DNA from: Deltaproteobacteria bacterium
GTDB taxonomy: Bacteria > Desulfobacterota > SM23-61
DNA length: 7,080 bases
Direction: 5' to 3'
NCBI GenBank assembly: GCA_029857975.1
Contig: JAOUFX010000139.1
Span: 1-7,080, forward strand
The position numbers and the translations under genes are program-made. This document shows positions 1-5,290 of the stretch, piece after piece; the first letter of the stretch is position 1, and the number at the start of each line of letters is the position of its first letter. A model generated the notes under the pieces. It saw only the letters and a list, made by a program, of their open reading frames with translations, was not told the origin of the DNA and ran no database searches.

Positions 1-8
1 AAATTTTC

Positions 9-800
9 TTAATTAAAATCTTTGATATAATATTTCAACTTCGATCTTAATTTTAAAATGGCTTTGGTATGAATCTGGCAAATTCTGGACTCGGTATAGC
101 CTAATACCTCTCCAATTTCTTTCAAAGTCAATTCCTCATAATAATAGAGGGAAATCACCATTTTTTCCTTGTAAGCAAGTTCTTCAATGGCCCGGGTTAG
201 CACTTCCTTCAATTCCTCTAAGCTCAGCAGGTGGAAAGGATGATTTTCTTTTTCATCCACAATCAAGTCGAATAGATCTTCCTCGGGAACTTGAGAGAAT
301 TTCGTTCGCATGCTCTCGATATCTAAGAAAAATACTCCCTGGGTCTCATTAAGCCTGCTGTAATAATCATCTAAAGAAAGACCCATTTCTTGGGCTACCT
401 CTTCATCTTCCACTGACCGCCCATTTTTCTTTTCTAAGGCTTGGTAGGTCTTCTCAATTTGGGCTGCTTTCTGCCTCACGGACCGGGAAACCCAATCCAG
501 AGATCGCAATTCATCTAACATCGCTCCTTTAATTCGAAATTCGGCATAGGTCTTAAATTGAACCTTTTTCTTGGGGTCAAATTTATCCAGTGCATCCATT
601 AAACCAATCGCTCCGGCTCCGAATAAATCATCCGCAGAAATATGAGGCGGGAGGCGCATGGCCAGCCGGTGAGCGATATATTTGATTAGCGGAGTATACT
701 GTAAAATCATTTCTTCCCGGCTGGGTGTTTGACTGGGCGGGAACACCGGGGCATTTAAAACAGGATATTGCCTTTTGTGATTGAAGGTTCTTGATTTCAA
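9..800 (-). CDS. fliA: Flagellar sigma factor FliA (sigma-28, sigma-70 family)
   Basis: This is an alternative sigma factor that directs RNA polymerase to late flagellar, motility and chemotaxis promoters. The 263 residues cover region 2 (about 50-111), with the near-diagnostic sigma-28 stretch RIKGAMLDELRSLDWVSRSV at 89-108, region 3 (about 112-185) and region 4 (about 200-255). The region 4.2 helix-turn-helix is LTLKEIGEVLGYTESRICQI at 224-243. Family members usually have Pro where this one has Ser in DWVSRSVR (residue 105). The start is TTG at 800, whose first bases overlap the flhG stop (TTGA); a G-rich run four bases upstream can serve as ribosome binding site. An ATG at 710 (residue 31) would give 233 residues but would cut off the SREE stretch ahead of helix 1 that relatives usually keep, and its ribosome site is poor. 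It is probably co-transcribed and translationally coupled with flhG. The gene ends eight bases from the window edge, so its terminator is not visible. Confidence 0.95.
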   Translation of the reverse strand: MKSRTFNHKRQYPVLNAPVFPPSQTPSREEMILQYTPLIKYIAHRLAMRLPPHISADDLFGAGAIGLMDALDKFDPKKKVQFKTYAEFRIKGAMLDELRSLDWVSRSVRQKAAQIEKTYQALEKKNGRSVEDEEVAQEMGLSLDDYYSRLNETQGVFFLDIESMRTKFSQVPEEDLFDLIVDEKENHPFHLLSLEELKEVLTRAIEELAYKEKMVISLYYYEELTLKEIGEVLGYTESRICQIHTKAILKLRSKLKYYIKDFN

Positions 801-1735
801 TTGACCCCCCCATTTTTTTCCAAAGCTTGATGGTAGCGCAGCAGATGTTTCCAGAAGAATTGAACATTGCCATTGGTTTCATTGCGCAGGGGCTTTTCGG
901 CAAGGATTTTGGCAATCTCTATAAAACTGCGACTGGAAATGGCTTCGGGATAAAGCTCCAAAACGGTTCTCTGATGCTTCACGGCGTCGGGAAGTTTTTC
1001 ATCGAATGGAATAAAGCCCAAATAATCAATCGATAAACTGCCCAAAAAGCGGTCGACAAACAGGCTAATTTTTTTATAAACTTCTTTGGCTTCCTGGCTA
1101 TTGTGGGCAGAATTAATCAGGATGGTGAAATTTTCTTTCTTGTATTTTGTCGCTAAGACTTTAATCAAGGTATTGGCATTGGTAATCGATGTAGGTTCCG
1201 GTGTGGAAATTACAATCGATTCTTCGGCCGCCAAATTAAAATAGAGGACATTGGCAGAGATCCCCGCGGCCGTATCAATTAACAAAATGTCCACTGTCTC
1301 AGCAAGAAGATCCAGTTCATTTAATAGAAAAATTTTCTGGCTTTCGTTTAATTCAACCAATTCCAGGACACCCGAACTGGCCGGCATGATAGACATCCCG
1401 CCTGGCCCTTTGATCAGAATGTCGAAAATTCTTTTTTCCCTTTTTAAAAGATGCTCCATGGTATATCGAGAAGTTAATCCCAGCAGAACATCGATATTGG
1501 CCAAACCTAAATCAGCATCCAACACTAAAACCTTTTTTTGCAGCTGAGTAAACGCAAAAGCCAAATTAGCCACGACATTCGTTTTTCCAACGCCCCCCTT
1601 ACCGCTGCTAACCGATATAACCCTTGGCCATTTCAGAAAAAGAGCATCTTCTTTCGGTTGGGGGAAAAATGGAAGGGCATGCTCTTCTTGGTCGATTTTA
1701 TCTTGATACGTTTTTAATCCGGCAACTCGATCCAT
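797..1735 (-). CDS. flhG: FlhG/FleN (YlxH) flagellar number regulator, MinD/ParA-type ATPase
   Basis: FlhG limits flagellar number and position. It is a membrane-cycling P-loop ATPase that stimulates the FlhF GTPase and, in Pseudomonas, restrains the activator FleQ. From the chosen start it has 312 residues: an N-terminal MDRVAGLK that resembles the DQAxxLR FlhF-activating motif, a deviant Walker A GKGGVGKTN at 45-53, switch I DADLGLAN at 73-80, switch II LLIDTAAG at 151-158, and a C-terminal amphipathic stretch FFWKHLLRYHQAL (about 293-305) that could be the membrane-targeting helix. Three in-frame starts exist: TTG at 1774, ATG at 1750 and ATG at 1735. Only the last has a good Shine-Dalgarno (GAGGA, 8-base spacer), and it puts the DQA-like motif at the very N terminus, as in relatives. 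The gene overlaps fliA by four bases. No flhF or flhA lies next to it, unlike the common flhA-flhF-flhG-fliA order; upstream is a sigma-54 promoter. Confidence 0.95.
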   Translation of the reverse strand: MDRVAGLKTYQDKIDQEEHALPFFPQPKEDALFLKWPRVISVSSGKGGVGKTNVVANLAFAFTQLQKKVLVLDADLGLANIDVLLGLTSRYTMEHLLKREKRIFDILIKGPGGMSIMPASSGVLELVELNESQKIFLLNELDLLAETVDILLIDTAAGISANVLYFNLAAEESIVISTPEPTSITNANTLIKVLATKYKKENFTILINSAHNSQEAKEVYKKISLFVDRFLGSLSIDYLGFIPFDEKLPDAVKHQRTVLELYPEAISSRSFIEIAKILAEKPLRNETNGNVQFFWKHLLRYHQALEKNGGVN

Positions 1736-1743
1736 CTCTGAGA

Positions 1744-1748
1744 TCCTC
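1744..1748 (-). promoter_or_regulatory. Ribosome binding site deciding the flhG start
   Basis: The minus strand reads GAGGA, then eight bases, then ATG at 1735. This is a better match than anything in front of the ATG at 1750 (only GTGAG with three bases) or the TTG at 1774. It overlaps the last base of the 1750 ATG codon, so the two starts could compete. Confidence 0.6.
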
Positions 1749-1852
1749 ATAAACTCACGGGGTATAGAATTCAAAAAACCGAATAACCCCTATCTTTGGC
1801 ATTTATTTCCAACCGGTGAATAAGATCGATTTCCCATTGTTTTTAATTATTC

Positions 1853-1868
1853 AGCAAATAATATGCCA
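1853..1868 (-). promoter_or_regulatory. Sigma-54 (-24/-12) promoter of flhG-fliA
   Basis: Read on the minus strand the site is TGGCATATTATTTGCT. Against the sigma-54 consensus TGGCAC-G-N4-TTGC-W it matches TGGCA and TTGC-T with exact spacing between the GG and GC elements; only the C and G at the sixth and seventh positions differ (T and A). The predicted start of transcription is near 1842, giving a leader of about 107 bases to the flhG ATG at 1735. Orientation, location in a non-coding gap and the neighbouring sigma-54 activator gene all fit. It implies that fliA expression depends on RpoN, as in the sigma-54 flagellar cascades of Pseudomonas, Vibrio and many delta-class bacteria. Confidence 0.72.
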
Positions 1869-1960
1869 GCTAAAATCAATATTAAAATTAAATAAAATTA
1901 TATGCTTATGTTTTTCAACGAAAAAATTTGTCCGTTAAAATGTCAAAAAAATTTTAAAAA

Positions 1961-1974
1961 GTCATCCTTTTGAC
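1961..1974. promoter_or_regulatory. Candidate upstream activator site (GTCA-N6-TGAC)
   Basis: The palindrome GTCATCCTTTTGAC (arms extend one base to AGTCA/TGACT) has the same half-sites and six-base spacing as the Pseudomonas FleQ box (GTCA-N6-TGAC, recalled from memory). It sits about 107 bp upstream of the -24/-12 promoter, roughly -126 from the predicted start, which is a normal place for an enhancer. Lone TGTC/GTCA half-sites occur at 1929 and 1941. The sequence is short and could arise by chance in such A/T-rich DNA. Confidence 0.38.
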
Positions 1975-2000
1975 TATCTTGAGGCCATCTGAAAATAGGT

Positions 2001-2026
2001 AAAAAATAAGGGAGCAATTTATCCCT
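2001..2026 (-). terminator. Possible rho-independent terminator of the response-regulator gene
   Basis: On the minus strand, AGGGA and TCCCT arms (five pairs, eight-base loop) are followed directly by a T-rich tail (TATTTTTT). It lies about 110 bases after the regulator stop codon and upstream of the flhG promoter, so it would separate the two units. The stem is short, so this is a weak call. Confidence 0.38.
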
Positions 2027-2135
2027 GTTTGGCGTGGAAAAACTCTGGAAGGGATGATTTAGACGGATGGAAATCTATCTGGCTGAAAAGGGAAAGTATT
2101 CTATGAAATTTAAAGCGGAGGCCAGAGATAAATTT

Positions 2136-3521
2136 TTAAGAGTCTGTGCGTTGCAGATTTTGGCGCTTGATTTTCTCAATCAGTGTTGTCCGATTCAAGT
2201 TTAACAATCGGGCCGCTTTATTTTTTACCCAGCCCGTTTTTATGAGCGCCTGCAGGATCAATTTCTTCTCAAATTCATTCACCGCTGTATCCAAGGATAT
2301 TCCCCCTTCAGGAATCTCCACCCCCTTGGGTAAATCCCCGGAGGAGAGGCTTTGAATTTTTTCAGGAAGATCCTGGGGAGTTATGACGTCATTATCTAAT
2401 AGAATGACAAGGCGTTCGATCGTATTTTCAAGTTCTCTGACATTGCCAGGCCAGTCATATTGCAGCAAGCGCTCTATGGCTTCATTCGTCATCCCCTTTA
2501 TTTTTTTCTTTTTACTCTTGTTAAAATGATCTAAAAAATGATGAACCAGAAGAGGTATATCCGATTTCTTTTCCCTTAAGGGAGGGACATGAATGGGGAT
2601 GACATTTAACCGGTAGAATAAATCCTCCCGGAATTGCTTCTGCTCCACCGCTAATTTTAAATCCTGATGGGTAGCGGCTATAACTCGGATATCGGTTTTG
2701 ATCGTTTTAATTCCTCCGATCCTTTCGAATTGTCTTTCTTGGAGGACCCTCAATAGTTTACTCTGCAATATCGGGCTCATGTCCCCGATTTCATCCAAAA
2801 ATACCGTACCGCCATTAGCCAATTCGAACCGTCCGATACGGGTTCGAATCGCATTGGTGAATGCCCCCTTTTCATGTCCGAACAACTCGCTTTCCAAAAG
2901 CTCACTGGGAATGGCAGCACAATTCACCGGCACAAACGGGCCTTCTCGGCGGTAACTGTTATAATGGATCGCTTTGGCAATCAACTCTTTTCCTGTCCCG
3001 CTTTCTCCCAAGATTAAAATGGTACTGTCTGAATCGGCCACCTTTTCGATAAGCTCAAATATTCTCTGCATTTTTTCGTTATCGCCGATAATATTCTCAA
3101 ACCGGTATTTTTTCTTCAGCTGGCTCCTCAGGTTAGTATTTTCACGTTTTAAGTTGCGGTATTCTAAAGCCCTCTTAAAAGTAATCAGGATTTCATCCAT
3201 TTTGACCGGTTTGGTCAAATAATCAAAAGCCCCCAGCTTGATGGCCTCGACTGCATTTTTAACTGTTCCATGACCTGTCAGAATAATACAGATAGAATCG
3301 GGAGAATGGTCCAAAACGAATCGTAAGACCTCCATTCCATCAACACCAGGCATCTTAAGATCCGTAAGGACTATATCGTAAGAATTCTTTTCAATTTTCG
3401 GGATTCCACTTGCCCCGTCCGGGGAGGTATCGACTTCGAACCCTTCTCCTTTTAAAAATTCGGAAAAAAGAGTTAGAATTTCTGGTGAATCATCGATGAT
3501 TAGAATTTTTTCGCTACCCAT
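2136..3521 (-). CDS. Sigma-54-dependent response regulator, REC-AAA+-Fis HTH (NtrC/ZraR/FleQ-like)
   Basis: This is a transcription activator that remodels sigma-54 RNA polymerase by ATP hydrolysis. From the ATG at 3521 it has 461 residues. The receiver domain (about 4-118) has acidic D10/D11, phosphoacceptor D54, T82 and K104. The AAA+ domain has Walker A GESGTGKE (172-179), sigma-54 contact loop GAFTNA (219-224), Walker B VFLDEIGDM (240-248), arginines in FREDLFYRLN (297-306) and sensor II GNVRELEN (359-366). The C-terminal Fis-type helix-turn-helix (about 433-456) contains RTTLIEKIKR, much like the RTTLVEKMRK helix of FleQ. The loop normally reads GAFTGA; Asn replaces the second Gly. A TTG start at 3548 is possible on paper but lies at or before the predicted transcription start, while ATG 3521 has AAGGA seven bases ahead. 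No histidine kinase is adjacent. A role in flagellar control is inferred from the neighbouring flhG-fliA; other ZraR-like roles remain possible. Confidence 0.95.
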   Translation of the reverse strand: MGSEKILIIDDSPEILTLFSEFLKGEGFEVDTSPDGASGIPKIEKNSYDIVLTDLKMPGVDGMEVLRFVLDHSPDSICIILTGHGTVKNAVEAIKLGAFDYLTKPVKMDEILITFKRALEYRNLKRENTNLRSQLKKKYRFENIIGDNEKMQRIFELIEKVADSDSTILILGESGTGKELIAKAIHYNSYRREGPFVPVNCAAIPSELLESELFGHEKGAFTNAIRTRIGRFELANGGTVFLDEIGDMSPILQSKLLRVLQERQFERIGGIKTIKTDIRVIAATHQDLKLAVEQKQFREDLFYRLNVIPIHVPPLREKKSDIPLLVHHFLDHFNKSKKKKIKGMTNEAIERLLQYDWPGNVRELENTIERLVILLDNDVITPQDLPEKIQSLSSGDLPKGVEIPEGGISLDTAVNEFEKKLILQALIKTGWVKNKAARLLNLNRTTLIEKIKRQNLQRTDS

Positions 3522-3528
3522 TTCCCCA

Positions 3529-3533
3529 TCCTT
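3529..3533 (-). promoter_or_regulatory. Ribosome binding site deciding the regulator start
   Basis: The minus strand reads AAGGA, seven bases, then ATG at 3521. This strong site selects ATG 3521 over the in-frame TTG at 3548 and makes the receiver domain begin MGSEKILIIDD, as usual for the family. Confidence 0.7.
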
Positions 3534-3551
3534 CAAGTTCAACCGCAAGGT

Positions 3552-3580
3552 ATTTTAAAATATGTATCTTTCCCTGTCAA
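3552..3580 (-). promoter_or_regulatory. Sigma-70-type promoter of the response-regulator gene
   Basis: The minus strand has a perfect -35 TTGACA (3575-3580), a 17-base spacer and a -10 TAAAAT (3552-3557, five of six matches). The predicted start is near 3545, leaving a leader of about 24 bases with the AAGGA site. This suggests the regulator is made by housekeeping polymerase and sits at the top of its cascade. Confidence 0.7.
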
Positions 3581-3589
3581 TATTTTGTT

Positions 3590-3600
3590 TTACCTGGTAA
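3590..3600. promoter_or_regulatory. Short palindrome upstream of the regulator promoter
   Basis: TTACC and GGTAA arms flank a single central base, ten bases upstream of the -35 element. The position suits an operator for a repressor, an activator or the neighbouring HTH protein, but at 11 bases it may be chance. Confidence 0.25.
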
Positions 3601-3729
3601 GGCAAATATTTTTGAATACTTGAAATCAATGAGGAGATTCTTTCAGGGAAAATAAACCTAAGGTATAGGGGAGATGGAAATTTTCTTGAAGGTTTTTCTT
3701 TTAAGGGATTGTTAAATTTTTTTACTCGG

Positions 3730-3750
3730 GAGGGAATAGATGGGTCCCTC
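3730..3750. other. Stem-loop after the small HTH gene
   Basis: GAGGGA (3730-3735) pairs perfectly with TCCCTC (3745-3750) around a nine-base loop, 17 bases past the HTH gene stop. There is no T-run directly after it on the minus strand, so it is at best an atypical terminator or an RNA-stabilising hairpin. Confidence 0.3.
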
Positions 3751-3767
3751 AACAGGGGAAGGTAAGT

Positions 3768-3953
3768 TTACTTAACAGCCTTTTCTTTATATTGCTCGAA
3801 GAGATGGTCCAGGTCTTTTTTCATAAATCTCCAGTGTTTGCCGACTTTCACCGCGGGAACCTTACCATCTTGGGCTAATTTATAAATCGTGGAAACTGGT
3901 ATTTTTAAATAATCGGAAACTTCTTTAATATTTAAGATATCGCCGTTAAACAT
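3768..3953 (-). CDS. Small excisionase-type helix-turn-helix DNA-binding protein (HTH_17)
   Basis: This 61-residue protein is almost entirely one winged MerR/excisionase-like HTH domain. LNIKEVSDYLKIPVSTIYKL (7-26) forms the HTH, and DGKVPAVKVGKHWRF (29-43) is the typical wing with the conserved G-x-x-P and W-R-F, followed by DLDHLFEQY. Such domains bind DNA in phage Xis proteins, in plasmid proteins and in many chromosomal regulators; the name does not imply excision here. No integrase, attachment site or other phage gene is present, so a chromosomal regulatory role is more likely. The ATG at 3953 has no good Shine-Dalgarno in the A/T-rich sequence ahead of it. The response-regulator gene follows 246 bp downstream with its own promoter, so the two are probably separate units. 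The target is unknown. Confidence 0.85.
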   Translation of the reverse strand: MFNGDILNIKEVSDYLKIPVSTIYKLAQDGKVPAVKVGKHWRFMKKDLDHLFEQYKEKAVK

Positions 3954-4049
3954 TTTATTTTTTTAAGGGTTATTTTAGATTTTTATACTTTGTTATATTT
4001 CTCTTTAATTTCTCTATCGTCAGAAACCGGAAAAACCTTAATAATTTTT
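3954..4049. other. A/T-rich spacer upstream of the small HTH gene
   Basis: This short gap probably carries the HTH gene promoter. On the minus strand TATAAC (3992-3997) and TATAAA (3981-3986) are possible -10 elements, but no convincing -35 is in register. I see no clear terminator for the upstream iron-sulfur gene. Confidence 0.3.
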
Positions 4050-5192
4050 TTAATCCAAGCCCCAGGCCAGGGCTTCTTCCATTTCTTCACGTACTTTTTC
4101 TACTTGTTCCAATTTCCTTCGTTTTTCCAAAGCCTTCCTGGCTTTGCTCCCGCCAATCCTTCCCAATGCCCAGGCTACGTGGCCCCTGACTATGGGTTCA
4201 GGATCTTTAAGAGCGGTTATCAAAAAAGGAATCGTACCTGGATCTCCTTGATTGCCCAGGGCCACGGCTGCATTCCTCTGCCAGAGCTTCCTATTCTCTT
4301 TGCGGATATAGTAGAGCAATGGCCAGACCTTTTGGGCGTAGTGTTCCTGGGACATGGTTAAAAGAGTGGTGATCTGCAGGTGCTCGGCTCTCTCCATAAG
4401 AGCCTGGTTCATGGTCTTAGTCTTCCCCAGCCATTTTTTATTGCGGGGGCAACCTTCCTGGCACAGGTCGCACCCGTAAACCCAAGTTCCCATCTTGGGC
4501 CTTAAATCGCGGGGAATTTCTCCAGCATTAAAATAGGAATGAAAGGCAATACATTTTCGGGGGTCCATCTTTAGGGGAGCATACAGGGCACCCGTAGGGC
4601 AAGCCTCTATGCACTGCTGGCAATTTTCCGGACAGCCGACTTGCAGGGTGGGCGGATCAGGGTCGAGTTCTCGATCCACCAGGTAAGGTTCATTGACCAC
4701 CCAGGAACTTTGGCCCACGGCCTCGTTGGCAAAAGCGAAACAATTTTTTCCATAATTCGTCACCCCGGCCCTGGCTCCAGCCATCCGGGCTGGAGCCGGA
4801 CCGTATAGAACCTTCATGCCCAATCCCTGGAGAAATTTTTTAAACTCTTTTCTCCGGCGACTATGCGGGGATTCTTCCGGACAAAATAATCCTTTCAGGT
4901 AGCAGCGGCCAATCTTTCCCGCTAAGGAAGGCGGGAAATCCTCTTCAAAATAACTGTCGGTTACCACGATGAGGGATTTGACCTCGGGAAGAAACCGGGC
5001 TGGATCGACAAATCGCGTGAGGTCCAGGTCCCTGACCGAAGTATTCTGGCTGAGTGTTTTCCCCCAGGCATACATCTGCAGACGACCGTTTAACTCTTCA
5101 GCGTAAAGAATAAAGGGTTCGGGCGTGGCCACACCCACGCCCACGAATCCCAGATCCAGGGCTTTTTCCTTGATGGTTTGGGTCAAAGACAT
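4050..5192 (-). CDS. QueG-like (COG1600) double [4Fe-4S] protein with HEAT-like tail
   Basis: The 380-residue protein has the layout of epoxyqueuosine reductase, the cobalamin and iron-sulfur enzyme that finishes queuosine in tRNA. It has an N-terminal domain with SVRDLDLTRFVDPARFLPEV (52-71) and LIVV, then a two-cluster ferredoxin module: C187, C191, C194, C198-Pro, then C214, then C241, C244, C248-Pro in YGCDLCQEGCPRNKKW. A C-terminal HEAT-like region (about 302-355) has NAAVALGNQG and HVAWALGRIG. It differs from real QueG in places: the DTAP-type stretch before the glycine-rich segment is YGPAP (130-134), so the Asp usually taken as catalytic is missing; GWIGKN is NYGKN; and the first two cysteines are three, not two, residues apart. 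I therefore call it a family member of unknown substrate and give no symbol. The start is the ATG at 5192 with a weak GGA nine bases ahead. It may be co-transcribed with the lipoprotein gene 98 bp upstream. Confidence 0.9.
   Translation of the reverse strand: MSLTQTIKEKALDLGFVGVGVATPEPFILYAEELNGRLQMYAWGKTLSQNTSVRDLDLTRFVDPARFLPEVKSLIVVTDSYFEEDFPPSLAGKIGRCYLKGLFCPEESPHSRRRKEFKKFLQGLGMKVLYGPAPARMAGARAGVTNYGKNCFAFANEAVGQSSWVVNEPYLVDRELDPDPPTLQVGCPENCQQCIEACPTGALYAPLKMDPRKCIAFHSYFNAGEIPRDLRPKMGTWVYGCDLCQEGCPRNKKWLGKTKTMNQALMERAEHLQITTLLTMSQEHYAQKVWPLLYYIRKENRKLWQRNAAVALGNQGDPGTIPFLITALKDPEPIVRGHVAWALGRIGGSKARKALEKRRKLEQVEKVREEMEEALAWGLD
4773..4797. repeat. 10-bp perfect inverted repeat inside the QueG-like gene
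   Basis: GGCTCCAGCC (4773-4782) and GGCTGGAGCC (4788-4797) are exact reverse complements with a five-base loop. The hairpin falls on the codons for APARMAGA, just where the protein departs from the QueG consensus. It may only reflect Ala/Gly/Arg codon choice. Confidence 0.7.
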
Positions 5193-5290
5193 TTTTTTAT
5201 TCCAAGCGTTTCAGGTTCCGGGTTGTGAGTTTCAGGGTATGAGTCCGAAAATTATCACTCGCAACTCGCCAATGGCAACTGGCTTTAAAT
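5193..5290. other. Spacer with degenerate short repeats
   Basis: The 98-bp gap between the lipoprotein and QueG-like genes contains short repeated words: GTTTCAGG at 5208-5215 and 5229-5236 (21 bp apart) and ACTCGC at 5257-5262 and 5264-5269. There is no clear hairpin-plus-T-run terminator and no convincing promoter, so read-through between the two genes is possible. Confidence 0.45.

Larger units (their letters stand above)
1736..2135. other. 400-bp intergenic control region between regulator gene and flhG
   Basis: From right to left this gap holds a possible terminator (2001-2026), the GTCA-N6-TGAC palindrome (1961-1974), a strongly A/T-rich and probably bendable tract (about 1870-1960), the sigma-54 promoter (1853-1868) and the flhG leader. 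A GGGGT/ACCCC pairing (1759-1763 with 1786-1790) could form a weak hairpin in the leader. A perfect TATAAT hexamer on the minus strand (1897-1902) has no -35 partner at a usable distance. The remaining part near 2027-2135 shows nothing I can assign. Confidence 0.6.

Noticed and set aside
1874..1886. Possible IHF site between the palindrome and the sigma-54 promoter
   Set aside because: The WATCAA half is present (AATCAA) but the TTR half is AAA, so the consensus is not met.
1897..1902. Perfect TATAAT on the minus strand upstream of flhG
   Set aside because: The nearest -35-like words (TTGAAA 10 bp away, TTGACA 38 bp away) are at unusable distances; in such A/T-rich DNA the hexamer is expected by chance.
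2067..2204. Plus-strand 45-codon open frame (begins MEIYLAEKGKYSMKF) running into the 3' end of the regulator gene
   Set aside because: No good ribosome site, no recognised domain, and a third of it is antisense to a secure gene; probably chance.
3555..3752. Minus-strand 65-residue open frame between the HTH gene and the regulator
   Set aside because: TTG start, no domain, low-complexity composition, and its 3' end overlaps the regulator's -35/-10 promoter.
3768..3953. Phage excisionase with a nearby integrated element
   Set aside because: No integrase, attachment-site repeats or phage genes in the window; the HTH_17 domain is common in ordinary regulators.
3990..4361. 123-residue plus-strand open frame opposite the QueG-like gene
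   Set aside because: Antisense shadow of a conserved coding region, with no recognisable domain or ribosome site.
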